64,000 nucleotides of DNA from Ceratotherium simum simum (GCF_000283155.1 NW_004454210.1:1359527-1423526), one strand, 5' to 3'. Shown: positions 24,490 to 36,520, counted from the stretch's first letter. Notes: generated by a model not told the origin, from the letters alone. A program made the numbers and translations.

Positions 24490-25078
24490 TATAGTCTTGT
24501 TCCCCTCCAATCCGTTCTTTACACAGCAGCCAGATAGTCTTTATAAAATTCAAGTCTGAAGCATTAAGCACTTAATGTGTCCTTAGCTGCTAGGATAAAA
24601 TCCAGACTCTTACCTCTCTTGGTTATCTTTCATAATTCTCCACTAGATTCTACTTTCCAGACATTCTGAGCTCCTTTTATTTTAGTTTGTGTAAGATGTG
24701 TTTTAGTTCCCCCATTCACATCTGAACACTTTGTTTTTCACTATTTGTGGGGTTTATCTTCCCACTTCACCCCTGACCTGGCTAACTCCTGATGACTTCA
24801 ACATAAATGTCATTTCCTTTGGGGAGCTTTTCCTAAGGTACTTCTTCCCCATACCACTTCCAAAGTCTACATTAAGTACCCTATTGGTGTACGTCCATGA
24901 CATTCTTTACTTCTCTTATCATAGGACCTTCCACAATGCATTTCAATTGCCTCTTTACTTGTCTGTATTATCCATTTGACTATAAACCTCACAGGGTAGG
25001 GATCAGTGCCTGGTATAGAGTGGGAGCTTCAGAAATATTTCTTGTTGATTGAGTGAATGAATGAATGGATGAAAAAAT
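24490..25078 (+). repeat. L2 3' end, sense
   Basis: Motifs follow L2 3' order: 'acacagcagccagatagtctttataaaat', 'aggataaaatccagactcttacc', 'aaatgtcatttcctttggggagc', 'tatttgactataaacctcacagggtagggatcagtgcctgg'-like text, and a (TGAA)n end at about 25053-25075. The open frame at 24731-24979 is L2-derived and not a gene. Confidence 0.75.
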
Positions 25079-26689
25079 GAAACATGAAGATGAGATGTAG
25101 AGATGCACTGATGTATGGGCCCTAAGTATAACTCATGTAACCAGCTCTGGTTAGACTGGAATTCTCTTTACTTCTTTGTTCTACCAGGAGTTAAACTTGA
25201 AAAGGATTTGTGAGAGAATTACCCTGAGTATTAAAGAGCTAGAAAGTAGAACCAATGAGGCAAAGTTAAAGGAATTGAGAAGATTATGTGTAGCCTGCAA
25301 GTTAGCAGAATGATCTAATAACTATATTTAAGTATATGCCTGCACAGTTAATTTTCTAAAAATATTGATCAGCTTTTTCTCACCATTTTGTGAGGAAAAA
25401 GAATTTGGTTGATTCCATAGCAGAATTTAAATTCAATATGTGGGGGAAAAACTTAATGAGTGCCAGTAAATCCTGGTTTTATTTACTAAATGAGGCAATG
25501 GGAAGTGCCAATTTTTGTTTTGTTTTAATTTGTAAAACTTGTAAGTAGAGAAATATCATAAAGAAAATAGATAAAGGTGATTTCTGATGTTTATTTGCCA
25601 GTCAGTAAAATATAGATAATTAATTAAATAGATATTGTGGAGATTTAAAACTAAAATTTCTCTTCCAAAAGAGCTGTTCAGAATTGAATATTGTTGATGG
25701 TGAGTAGTTTTCTGACTAATCTCTAGGTAGCCTCACCAATTTTCTCTCAAGATTTAAGAAATTTTAGCCTTAATCTATGGAGAAAATACTAATGTCAACA
25801 TCTGAGATGTTAATAATCAATATACAAAGAGCTATTTTAGGGGTAACATGAGCCCAGCAATGTTGACTTGAATGAGTGATGTGTATCCTATATAATCAGC
25901 AGAATGTAAGGTTTACCTTTCTCTGCAGCTGTAGGAGACATATTTAATTAATACTGAAGCAATTATCTTGACAAGTAAATCAAACTCAATTAGGTCTCAA
26001 TTAGAACACTAACATTTTCTCAAATATTGTATGGTTGCCAGATGGTTACACTCTTTTTTTTTTTTTTTTTTACCTCCTCCCTTCTTTTAAAGATTGACTT
26101 TCCCACTACTGTGTTTATTAGGTATAATCAGTCAGTTTGTTTTATTTTGGGGAGGAAATTTGAAATTTAATATATTATGTATCATCATTCTCTTACCTGG
26201 TAATGTGTGGTTTTGTTTTGTAGAAATTTGTAAAAATAACAAATGTTGACTCATTTATAAAATCAATAAATTCCAAACTAGGAGTTGTGGATCAGTTAGG
26301 AAGGTATTTAATTCATACCCGTGCCGAGGCAGCCCAAATTACGCTGGCTCTGTATATCATTGTGTCATACTTAGATTTTGTCTTCAGGTAGAGTGGAAGC
26401 ATAGAATGTTTAGGCTTCATAAGTGTAGGCATTCCAGTTACAAACTGTTATGTAATTCTTACCAATTAAGAAATTATTGTAGCATCTTCTACTAATCCAT
26501 TAGTTATACTTAGAACAATTGTGTTTTCAGAGGTTTTCCTTTCAAGTGCCTTTTCAAAGGTCAACTAAGTTTATCCATTCAGGTCCTGGTACTTCACCTC
26601 ACTCTTTAATTTCCTGCATCTTATTTGGTTGTTCACTCACAGGTAAAAGTGGAGGATAATATAATAGAGGCATTATTCAATCATGGATT
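25079..26689. other. unassigned sequence, no gene seen
   Basis: AT-rich with a T18 run near 26053-26070. I recognise no repeat family or gene. Confidence 0.35.
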
Positions 26690-26930
26690 AGAATTTAAGG
26701 CTTTGTGGTCAGACTACCTGAATTTTGAGTCCTGGCTCTACCACTTCCTAACAGTGAAGCTTTGGGCAAGGAATTTAATTTCTGTAATCCACAGTTTAAG
26801 GTAATAAACCTAAATCAAAGGGTAGGTGAAAGTTTAAAGCATATAAAGCATAGATAGTGCTTAGTATAATTCCTGGTACATAGTAACACTCAGTAAAAAT
26901 TGGCGGTTGTTTTGTTGTTGTTATTCATTT
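26690..26930 (+). repeat. MIR SINE, sense
   Basis: 'ctttgtggtcagactacctgaattttgagtcctggctctaccacttcc' and 'gaagctttgggcaaggaattta' are MIR head and core. They are followed by 'gtgcttagtataattcctggtacatagtaacactcag'. Confidence 0.85.
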
Positions 26931-27129
26931 ACTTGATGATTGGTTTTATTCATTCACTAGTATTGCGTAATACTAGTCTTTAGATAACCGTAGTTCTCAA
27001 ACTGAAGGATTCAGGATTTTGTTGCTTAGCATACATATAATATTTTTAGGAGAGATGAAATAGTCCCCTAAATTATTTTCTTGTTTCTGTTTTTGTCACT
27101 CCTCTATCCAGTCTCTAAATACTCTGCAG

Positions 27130-27229
27130 CAGGTGTTGGCAAATATTTTGTGTAAAGGGCCAGAGAGTGAATACAGATAGTAAATATTTTAGGCTTTGAG
27201 GGCCACTTACAGTGACTATCACTTATTCT
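27130..27229 (+). mobile_element. hAT MITE, left half (interrupted)
   Basis: 'caggtgttggcaaatattttgtgtaaagggcc' and 'agatagtaaatattttaggctttgagggcca' match the left part of a MITE also present whole at 57003-57314. It stops abruptly at a poly-T where an antisense L1 begins. The right half resumes at 30010-30102. Confidence 0.8.
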
Positions 27230-29105
27230 TTTTTTTTTTTAAACTTTTTATTTTGAAATAATTATAGATTCACAGAAAGTTGCAAAGATAAGACAGAGAG
27301 GTATCATATACCCTTCACATTCTTTCCTGAGTGATTACATCTTACATAATTACAGTATAATATTAAAACCAGGAAATTGACATTGGTGCAATGTGTATGT
27401 ATAGTTCTATGTTATTTTATCACATGTGTAGATTCCTGAAACTACCACTTCAATCTGCAATCAGGATACAGAGCTATTCCATCAGCCACAAAGAACTCCC
27501 TCATGCTACCCTTTTATAGTCACACCCACCTCCTCATCTCACCATCCCTGGTCCATGGAAACCACTAATATGTTTCTATTTTTATCTTTTTGAGAATGTT
27601 GTATAAATAGTATCATGCAGTATGTGACTTTTTGGGATTGGCTTTTTTGATTGTTCTTGAGATACATTGTTTCATGTTATACTTGTACCACAGTTTGCTT
27701 ATTGTGTGTAGTTTTTGGGGAATTGGTCCATTTCATTTAAGTTGTCAAATTTATGTGTGTAGAGTAGTTTGTAATATTCTCTTATTATTCTTTTCGAGTC
27801 TGCACAGTCTGTGGTGATATCCCTTGGTTCATTCCTGATTTATGTCTTTTTTCTTTTTCTCATTGTAAGTCTTGTTAGAAGTTTGTCAATTTTATTGATC
27901 TTTTCAAAGAAGCACCTTTTGTTTAATTGATTTTCCTCTATTATTTTCTTGTTCTCAATTTAATTGATTTGTGCTTTTATCCTTATTATTTCCTTCCTTC
28001 TGTTTGTTTTGCTCTTCTTTTTCTAGTTTCTTGAGGTGGGAGCTTATTTTATTGATTTGAGATTTTTTTCCTCTTTTCTGATGTATATATTTAGTGCTGT
28101 GCATTTCCCCACTGCCTTGGCTGTGTCCCACATTTTGATGTGCATTATTTACATTTTCATTCAGTTCAATGAATTTTTAAATTCCCTTTGAGACTTTCTC
28201 TTGGTTCATGTATTGTTTAGAAGTGTTTTTGCTTAGTTTCCAAGTGTGTGTGGGAAGCTCATTATTTTGAAAGATCACGCCCTATGATTTCAATTCTTTT
28301 AAATTTATTGACATTTGCTTTATGGCCCAGAATATGGTCTATCTTGGTATATGTTCTGTGGGTACTTGAAAGAAATGGGTATTCTGCTGTTGTTGTGAGG
28401 AATGTTCTGTGAATTAGATCTTGTTGATTGATGGCATTGAGTTCTTCTATATCCTTGCTGATTTTCTGTTTACTTGTTCTGTCAGTTGTTGAGATAGGGG
28501 TATTGAATCTACAGCTATAACTGTGAATTTGTCTATTTTCCCTTTCCATTCTATCACATGGTCTCCATTGACACGTTGCAGGGGTTCCTTGTTACAGCCT
28601 GGTGGAGGTTAAAGTCTTGGCTCCCTACTCTGCCTTTCTGACAACATCCTTCAAGGGGGAAGGAGTTAGAGTGCCTCATTATAGTCTGGAGGGGGTGAAA
28701 TCTTGGCTCCTTACTAGGCCTTTGATAAGGTGGTGGTGAGTGGGGCTGCAGTGTTTTCTGTGGTGTTTGGCTGGAGTTAGAGCAGTTACTGTGTAAAAGT
28801 TTTCTGTCTTGGTAGAGTGTCCCTTTGCTGGTACTTTGGCGAGAGACAGGGAACTTTTTGGCCCTTTTTTGTCTGCTTTCGTTGGCTTTTCCATGTTGCT
28901 GGCCTCCCTAGTACCCAGTCTAAGTATATGTGAGTCAAAAGAAAACCCAGGGAACTCACTGCCTTGTTGTTTGTTGGGTCCTGAGATCTCTCGATGGTCT
29001 ACTGCCTTCTCTCCTTCTCTCAGAATCTTTATGTAACGTTTAGAGGTTTTAGCTGTAGTTAGCAGGAAGAGTAGGAAGAAGTACATCTATCTTTCTGGAA
29101 GTGGA
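27230..29105 (-). mobile_element. old L1M block, antisense
   Basis: Starts with poly-T, then 'aaactttttattttgaaataattatagattcacag' and 'aaccaggaaattgacattggtgcaatg', an antisense L1MC/MD-type 3'UTR. About 27830-28550 is antisense ORF2-like ('ttattgatcttttcaaagaagcaccttttg', 'attgatggcattgagttcttctatatccttgctg'). About 28555-29100 is a GC-richer L1M 3'UTR-like piece. The order is not that of one intact copy. Open frames here (28262-28549, 28679-29086, 28809-29036) are relics. Confidence 0.7.
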
Positions 29106-29995
29106 AGTCTGTTTTTTACTGTTTTTTTTTTCCCTAAGACTTTATTTTTTTTAGAGTAGTTTTAGGTTCACAGTAAAGTTGAGAGGAAGGTACAGAGATT
29201 TCCGATGTACTCCAGCCACCACACGTGCATAGCCTCCCCCATTATCAGTATCCACCACCAGAGGGGTGCATTTGTTACAACTGATGAATGTATGTTAATA
29301 CATCATAATCACCCAAAGTCCGTAGTTTACATTACGGTTCCCTCTTGGTGTTGTACGTTCTATGGGTTTGGACAAATGTATAATGACATATATCTACCAT
29401 TATAGTATCATACAGAGTATTTTCACTCTCCTAGAAATTCTCTGTGCTTTGCCTGTTCTCCCCCATCCTCTGCCCCAACCTTTGGCAGCCACTGGTCTTT
29501 TTACTATCTCCATGGTTTTGCCTTTTCCAGAATGTCATATAGTTGTAATCATAAAGCATGTAGTCTTTTCAGATTGACTTCTTTCACTTAGTAATATGCA
29601 TTTAAGGTCCTTTCTTTTTAGTGCTGATTAATATTCCATTGTCTGGATGTATCACAATTTATTTATCCATTCACCTACTGAAAGACATCTTGGTTGATTT
29701 CAAGTTTTGGAAATGATGAATGAAGCTATTTTTTGTGTGTGGACATAAGTTTTCACCTCTTTTGGGTAGATACCAAGGTGTACAATTGCTGGATTGTATG
29801 GTAAGAGTATGTTTAGTTTTGTAAGAAACGGTTGAACTGTCTTCCAGAGTGGCTGTACCATCTTGTATTCCCATCAGTAATGAATGAGAGTTCCTGTTGC
29901 TCCACATCCTTGTCAGCATTTGGTGTTGTCAGTGTTTTGGATTTTAGCCATTCTAATAGGTGTGTAGTGGTATCTTATTGTTGTTTTGTAGTGTT
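29106..29995 (-). mobile_element. L1MA/L1MB-like 3' end, antisense
   Basis: A clear antisense 3'UTR to ORF2 C-terminus run: 'gtccgtagtttacattacggttccctcttggtgttgta', 'attccattgtctggatgtatcacaatttatttatcca', 'gttgctccacatccttgtcagcatttggtgttgtcag', ending at about 29995. It is 5'-truncated and inserted next to or within the preceding L1 block. Confidence 0.88.
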
Positions 29996-30009
29996 TTTTT
30001 GGTAAAACC

Positions 30010-30102
30010 CTTAAAAATGTTAAAAAACATTCTTAGCTCATGGACTGTACAATAACAGGTTATGGAGTGAATTTGGGTCATGGGCTGTGGTATGCCAATG
30101 GG
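30010..30102 (+). mobile_element. hAT MITE, right half (interrupted)
   Basis: 'ttaaaaatgttaaaaaacattcttagctcatggactgtacaataacagg', then 'gaatttgggtcatgggctgtggtatgccaa'. This is the right part of the MITE whose left part is at 27130-27229. The two halves are collinear and in the same orientation. Confidence 0.78.
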
Positions 30103-30344
30103 ATAGCTGCTTATATCTTTTTAATCTTATCTTGAGCCTTTCTCCTGGTTGCTCAGTATGCTACAGCTGTTGGCTCTTTTTTTTTTTTTTTAACCAACAA
30201 TGCTTTTCTGTCTCTGGATCTTCACACACGCTGTTTCTTTCATCTGGATCATTTTTATCTCCATTGTCCTCCTAGATATTTCATATTTCCTATTTATCCT
30301 TTAAATTTCAGCTTAAATGTCATCTTTTCAAAGGGACCATCCTT

Positions 30345-30539
30345 TTTTTTTTTTTTTTTTTTTGCTGAGGAAGATTAGCCCTGAGCCAATATCTGTGCCA
30401 ATCTTCCTCTATTTTGTATTGGGTCGCTGCCACAACATGGCCGCCAACTAGTGGTGTACATCCATGCCCAGGAACCGAACCCAAGCTGCTGGAGTGGAGT
30501 GTGCCGAACTTAACCACTAGCTGGCTGGGCTGGCCCCCG
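30345..30539 (-). mobile_element. ERE SINE 8, older diverged form, antisense
   Basis: The complement begins 'gggggccagcccagcc' and lacks the second tail module. The 14-bp target duplication is aagggaccatcctt (30331-30344) and aaggggccattctt (30540-30553), with two mismatches, so this copy is older than ERE 1 or 13. Confidence 0.85.
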
Positions 30540-30839
30540 AAGGGGCCATTCTTGACACTTAGCAATCTAAGTTAGATCTCCTACACTACTTCGTAATATA
30601 GGCAAGTTTTCTTTTATAGTAATTATGACAGTATCTTATTCTAAATGTATAAGTGTGACTGTATGTTTAAAGTTTGTTTTTATTCTCACAAAAAAGAAAT
30701 TCCATTTCTTTAATGGAAAAGATTGTTTCTGTTTTATTCACCAGCTTACACTGCCCTAGAACAATATTTCAGTGCTGAACGTAATAGTTGACACTTCAGC
30801 AGTTTTATTAAGGGGAAGTTGAAACCTTCATTTGAGTCA

Positions 30840-31045
30840 GCCCGAGATGTTGTTCTAGGTGTTTTACCCATGTTTGCTAATTTAATATTCATTAAAATCT
30901 GTAAGGCAAATATTGTTATTCCTTTTTATAGGTGAGGATGTTGAAGCTCTAAGAGAGAAAATCATTTGTTTAAGGTTGGAGAGTTAGAAAGGACCAGAGT
31001 CAGGTGGTAGCCTGAATCCAAACTCATTTTGTTTTGATTACACCA
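30840..31045 (-). repeat. MIR SINE, antisense
   Basis: 'gttctaggtgttttacccatgtttgctaatttaatattcattaaaatctgtaaggcaaatattgttattcc' is followed by the antisense tRNA-like part. It is strongly diverged. 31046-31610 after it is unassigned, although its start ('agtggttctcactgagggctcag') hints at an old MITE. Confidence 0.7.
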
Positions 31046-31614
31046 GTGGTTCTCACTGAGGGCTCAGACTCTTGATGGCGATAGGGGCTGGGGAAGTGTT
31101 ATTGAAAAAACAAGAATGAAAACAACAACAAACATGTATGTTCTTAGTTTCTTCCCCAGTTCAGGGGCCAGAAGATAGGCAGCCAGGAATGTGCTCCTGT
31201 GTTTAGAATCCCTGTACCTCCACCTGCTGGCAGACAGAGTACTTTTTGTTAAGGGGCTTAATATTTGATCAGAGAGACAAACCTTGTGTTTTGTAATTTG
31301 CTATTGAGCTAATAAGCTACCGAGACAGAATTAAATAAATGGTATAATATAATATAAAAAAGGATATGTCAGTGGATATACTGAGGAGGGTACAAGTCAT
31401 TCCAGCAAGAAAATTTAAATGTTTGTTTGCATCCCATTCCCTTCATTGGGGAGCCAGGGTGTAAATTAAGAAGCTGGTGTTTGGGACTGATTTCCTGGGG
31501 GCCACTTAGTGTAGTCTCTTACCAGATGTAACATTAGGTGCTAAGAAGTAGAGGGTAAACTAAGTAGATTGTAAGAGACTATCATTATTACATTTTTGCT
31601 TATTTTCCTCTAGA

Positions 31615-31833
31615 ATTTGTATCTCCATGGCTGTGCTTTTTAAAACACATTCTTAATTATACTGTATGTGCAATTGTGTATCTTATTTTACACATTTACT
31701 TTTAAGTAGTTTCAAGTATATAGTCCACATAAACATCACTTTCAATGAATGTTTTGCATTCGTGTAGAGAATTATTCTGTATATGTTAATCAATTATTTT
31801 TACTAAATGATGGATATTTAGATTATCTCCAGG
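31615..31833 (-). repeat. old L1M5-type 3' end, antisense (left flank of a younger L1)
   Basis: 'tttaaaacacattcttaattatactgtatgtgc' to 'ctaaatgatggatatttagattatctcc' is antisense old L1 that resumes after the younger insertion, at 34252. The two parts make one old element split by a later one. Confidence 0.6.
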
Positions 31834-34241
31834 GTTTTGTTTTTCTATTTTTTTTTATTTTTTATTTTTATTTTTATTTTTTTTAAATTTTTTGTTTATT
31901 GCAGTAACATTGGTTTATAACATTGTATAAATTTCAGGTGTACATCATTATACTTCTATTTCTGCATAGATTACATCATGTTCACCACCAAAATACTAAT
32001 TACAACCCATCACCACACACATGTGCCGAATTATCCCTTTCACCCTCCTCCCTCCCCCCTTCCCCTCTGGTAACCACCAATCCAATCTCTGTCCCTATGT
32101 GTTTGTTTATTGTTGTTATTATCTACTACTTAATGAAGGAAATCATACAATATTTGACCTTCTCCCTCTGACTTATTTCACTTTGCATAATACCCTCAAT
32201 GTCCATCCATGTTGTCACAAATGGCTGGATTTCATCGTTTCTTATGGCTGAGTAGTATTCCATTGTGTATATATACCACATCTTCTTTATCCATTCGTCC
32301 CTTGATGGGCACTTAGGTTGATTCCAAGTCTTGGCTATTGTGAATAACGCTGCAATGAACACAGGGGTGCATGTATCTTTACGCATTGGTGTTTTCAAGT
32401 TCTTTGGATAAATACCCAACAGTGGAATAGCTGGATCATATGGTAGTTCTATCCTTGATTTTTTGAGGAATCTCCATACTGTTTTCCATAGTGGCTGCAC
32501 TAGTTTGCACTCCCACCAGCAGTGTATGAGAGTTCCCTTCTCTCCACATCCTCTCCAATATATGTTGTTTCCTGTCTTGTTAATTATAGCCATTCTGACG
32601 GGCGTGAGGTGATATCTCATTGTAGTTTTGATTTGCATTTCCCTGATAGTTAATGATTTTGAACATCTTTTCATGTGTCTGTTGGCCATCTGTATATCTT
32701 CTTTGGAGAAATGTCTGTTCAGGTCTTTTGCCCATTTTTTAATCAGGTTGTTAGTTTTTTTGTTGTTGAGATGCATGAGTTCTTTATATATTTTGGAGAT
32801 TAAGCCCTTATCAGATGTATGGTTTGCAAATATCTTCTCCCAATTGTTAGGTTGTCTTTTCGTTTTGTTGATGGTTTCCTTTGCTGTGCAGAAGCTTTTT
32901 AGTTTGATGTAGTCCCATTTGTTTATTTTTTCTATTGTTTCACTTGCCCGGTCAGACATGGTGCTTGAAAATATGTTGCTAAGACTGATGTCGAAGAGCG
33001 TACTGCCTATGTTTTCTTCTAGAAGTTTCATAGTTTCAGGTCTTACATTCAAGTCTTTAATCCATTTGGAGTTAATTTTTGTGTATGGTGTAAGGTAAGG
33101 GTCTACTTTCATTTTTTTGCATGTGGCTGTCCAGTTTTCCCAACACCATTTGTTGAAGAGACTTTGTTTTCTCCATTGTATGTTCTTGGCTCCTTTGTCA
33201 AAGATTAGCTGTCCATAGATGTGTGGGTTTATTTCTGGGCTTTCGATTCTATTCCATTGATCTGTGTGTCTGTTTTTGTGCCAGTACCATGCTGTTTTGG
33301 TTACTATAGCTTTGTAGTATATTTTGAAATCAGGAGTATGATACCTCCAGCTTTGTTCTTTTTTCTCAGGACTCCTTTACCTATTCGGGGTCTTTTGTTG
33401 TTCCATATAAATTTTAGGATTCTTTGTTCTATTTCTGTGAAAAATGTTGTTGGAACTTTGATAGGGATTGCATTGAATCTGTAGATTGCTTTAGGAAGTA
33501 TGGACATCTTAACTATGTTAATTCTTCCAATCCAAGAGCACGGAATATCTTTCCATTTCTTTGTGTCGTTTTCAATTTCTTTCAGCAATGTTTTATAGTT
33601 TTCGGTGTACAGCTCTTTCACCTCTTTGGTTAAGTTTATTCCTAGGTATTTTATTCTTTTTGTTGCAATTGTGAATGGAATGGTATTCGTAATTTCTCTT
33701 TCTGCTACTTCGTTGTTAGTGTATAGAAAGGCAACTGATTTTTGTATGTTAATTTTGTATCCTGCAACTTTACCATATTTGTTTATTACTTCTAAAAGTT
33801 TTCTGGTGGATTCTTTAGGGTTTTCTATATATAAAATCATGTCATCTGCAAATAGTGACAGTTTCACTTCTTCCTTTCCAATTTGGATCCCTTTTATTTC
33901 TTTCTCTTGCCTGATTGCTCTGGCTAGGACTTCCAGTACTATGTGAAATAGGAGTGGTGACAGTGGGCATCCTTGTCTGTTTCCTGTTGTTAGAGGGGTA
34001 GCTTTCAGTTTTTCACCATTGAAGATGATATTAGCTGTGGGTTTCTCATATATGGTCTTTATTATGTTGAGGTACTTTCCTTCTATCCTCATTTTATTCA
34101 GAGTTTTTATCATAAATGGATGCTGTATCTTGTCAAATGCTTTCTCTGCATCTATTGAGATGATCATGTGATTTTTATTCTTCATTTTATTAATGTGGTG
34201 TATCACGTTGATTGATTTGCGAATGTTAAACCATCCCTGCA
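31834..34241 (-). mobile_element. relatively young L1, 5'-truncated, antisense
   Basis: About 2.4 kb, with poly-A tail (T-rich on +, about 31834-31890, with TTTTA units), a 3'UTR and the C-terminal part of ORF2. It is 5'-truncated within the reverse transcriptase. The direct repeat TATCTCCAGG at 31824-31833 and 34242-34251 bounds it exactly. Divergence is visibly lower than in the other L1s: two frames of more than 300 codons survive. It is nested in an older L1M copy. Confidence 0.93.
32126..33112 (-). pseudogene. L1 ORF2p C-terminal fragment
   Basis: A 328-codon frame covering the C-terminal third of L1 ORF2p, the endonuclease/reverse-transcriptase that copies L1 RNA into the genome. It includes the family's cysteine motif (C-x-E-K-G-T-x-x-H-C-W-W-E-C, about residues 190-203), then the '[15 protein letters not shown]' and '[12 protein letters not shown]' hallmarks, and a natural stop before the 3'UTR. 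The listed start is just an internal Met. The frame differs from the upstream fragment at 33304-34242, so a frameshift or more lies between them. It cannot make a working protein alone. Confidence 0.92.
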
Positions 34242-34242
34242 T
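33304..34242 (-). pseudogene. L1 ORF2p reverse-transcriptase fragment, truncated and frameshifted
   Basis: A 312-codon frame that begins within 1 bp of the insertion's 5' truncation. It carries reverse-transcriptase blocks: '[15 protein letters not shown]' (palm), '[13 protein letters not shown]', and the catalytic FADD (L1 form of YxDD) at about residues 134-137. The endonuclease domain and ORF1 are absent. It ends early near 33304, just past the 'KKNKAGGI' motif, because of what looks like a single-base indel; the homology continues in another frame toward 33112. Confidence 0.92.
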
Positions 34243-34251
34243 ATCTCCAGG

Positions 34252-34975
34252 TGTTTTTTAATATTAAAACACCAACTATGTGCCCATAGCCTTTTCCGTA
34301 TTAAGATCATTTCTTTAAGATAGATTCTGAGTAATGGAATTATTGAGTTAAAGGATATAAATATCTTTAAGGGTCTTGCTACATATTAAACAATTGTTTT
34401 CCAAATTGCTTTTCTTTTCACATTTTACTGATACTTTTAGAGAGTTTCTGTTTCATTGTACTCTTGCCAGTAGCATATATTGTTATTTTCTTTAGTCTTT
34501 AAAATTTAATAGGCATTGTTTTTCTTTGCATTTCTCTAATTACTAGTAAGACTAAACATTTTTAACATGTGTTTATCCACTAGATATATTTCTCTTTTGT
34601 GAATTGTGTGTTCATTTCCCTTGTTCATTCCTCTATTCTGTTGGGAGATAGTGCCTAATTTAAAAAAAAATTTTTTTTGTCATCAATTTGTATTCATTTC
34701 CATATAGCATCTTGTATTTTTTTTCTTTGTGATTTCTTCTTGTTTTTATATTTGGATATTTATATTTGATCCTATTTTTTTTAATGGTTTAAGTGTTTGT
34801 TTCCTCTTAGTTTAACTTTTTAACCCATCTGGAATTTATTTTGGTGTATGGTGTGTTGTAAAAATCTAAATTGCTTTCCAAGTTGGCATCACCATTTATT
34901 GGATAATCCTGTATTCTGTTATGAATTTGACTCCTGTACATGCCCATGTGTTTGTGCATTATCTTTTACAGGTTT
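34252..34975 (-). repeat. old L1M5-type fragment, antisense (right flank)
   Basis: 'gattctgagtaatggaattattgagttaaagg', 'ttgtactcttgccagtagcatatattg' and 'taacccatctggaatttattttggtgtatggtgtg' are antisense old L1 ORF2 C-terminal motifs. It continues the element at 31615-31833 across the younger insertion. Confidence 0.7.
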
Positions 34976-35089
34976 GATGTCCAAGTTAAACATTGTGATT
35001 GGATGGAGTGATGGAGTAGAGCAGTAGGGGTCCTATATAATAGTGATATGGGATTATGGATAATTTCTCTTTGACTCATTTGAGTTACA

Positions 35090-35165
35090 TTGTTGTACAC
35101 ACACACGTACATATATACATATATGTACGTATATCTATAAACACGTGTACACAGACACACGATTC
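35090..35165. repeat. CA/TA-rich compound microsatellite
   Basis: Imperfect alternation of ACAC, TATA and GTAC units ('tacacacacacgtacatatatacatatatgtacg'). The minus-strand frame 34966-35160 is a translation of it. Confidence 0.85.
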
Positions 35166-36180
35166 TGTGCTTTAGAACTATGAAAGAGTATTACCTATGC
35201 TATATTGCCTGTTCACACTGTGATATGTTTTTCTTTATAAATAAAAGTTAGTTTTTGTAGGATGTTCTGATTAGTGATAGTAATGCAAAGTCATGATGAA
35301 TGTGCTGTTATGTAGTTTGCTATGTTAGGACATCACTTTGGGATTATTTAGTTTAGTTTGGTGATTTGATATGGTGCCAGTGTTTCTCCTTTAGGGTTGA
35401 CTACTGTAGCATTATTCCTTATATTGCTACTTTCTCCTGAGATTTGCACTTGAGCATTAGAAATTTTTTTCCAGGGCAAAAGTACAGTTGATATGTTTTA
35501 GGATTGCCATTGCTCCTACTGTAATTGTTTAATTAGCTAGCCTGGGAGTTCTTTTCTCTCTTATTTATCTTGATAAGTAATCTCTATTTCCTGGCAGCAT
35601 TATTGCTTTCAAAAATGTAAAAAGTTTGATTTTGTTTTCTGTTTAGAAAAATACATACACATTTATAATATAATACAGAAGGGTATACAGGAGTTTGATC
35701 TCAGAATGAGATTCCAGAGGTCACAGTGGAAGGGTTGGGAGAAGAGGTCATGGACATGGATAGGACTGGGTCATATTGGGACAGATGTTGCATATTCAGT
35801 TAACTTCAGGAATTAAGTAGGTATGTAAATGAGTGTAGTGAGGACCGTGTGAGTCTAATGGGATTAGGTGCTATTCAGCTCTAGCTGATTATTTCCATGG
35901 GGCTCAATGTTACCAGACCTTAATTTTTTTCCCCCCTCCGAGATATTAGAAATCTGGATTTTTGAATTCTCATAATTTCTAAATATTGGCAGGTCACACA
36001 TTTGTGATCTCTCACTTAGGAGATCTAAATAGTCTGGAGGGTGGTGGATGATTAAAGAGGGTTAGACTTCAGTCACTGAGGTGCATGGATGTGAGGCATG
36101 ATAGAATTAGTTCCTGAAGCCTATGTAGAGAGAGAGGGTAACCAGATCATTTGCTCTGGTGCTGAATATTTCTTTCTGAG
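35166..36180. other. unassigned sequence, no gene seen
   Basis: No clear repeat. About 35920-36000 ('agaaatctggatttttgaattctcataatttctaaatattggcagg') resembles an old interspersed element that I cannot name. Confidence 0.35.
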
Positions 36181-36184
36181 TTTG

Positions 36185-36520
36185 TTGGCTCTTTGAGGCT
36201 TGGCCTGATGTAATGATACCCATGGCTAATAGTGCTTCCAAAGGCTTGCAATCTGGTGGGTATTAAAGATAAGTAAAGAAGAAACTATAATAAGGTGCAG
36301 TGGGTGTTATAGTAGAGGAAGTACACGGTATTTCTGAATCTCAGAAGAGGGATATCTAACACAGATTTGGGTGATCAAGGAAGGCCTCTCATAAAAAGTC
36401 GTTTTAACTGAGACAAAGGAGTTTGGTGAAGGTGGGGTCATGGACGAGGCGTGTTGTGGGTAGAGGACAAAGTTTACAAAGGCCTGAAGGCCAGAGAGGA
36501 TGGTGCACTTAGGAATTGGA
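36185..36520 (-). repeat. L2-like fragment, antisense
   Basis: 'gatcaaggaaggcctctcataaaaagtcgttttaactgagac' and 'acaaaggcctgaaggccagagag' follow the antisense L2 order (compare 'aaggcctctctgaggaggtgacatttgag' and 'gcaaaggccctgagg'). The minus-strand frame 36307-36588 lies in it. Confidence 0.65.

Noticed and set aside
28679..29086. 135-codon minus-strand frame as a gene
   Set aside because: It lies within old L1M 3'UTR-like sequence related to other copies in the window, with no domain and no promoter.
32126..34242. Long minus-strand frames as a host protein-coding gene
   Set aside because: They carry L1 ORF2 reverse-transcriptase and C-terminal motifs, are frameshifted and truncated, and sit inside an L1 with target duplications.
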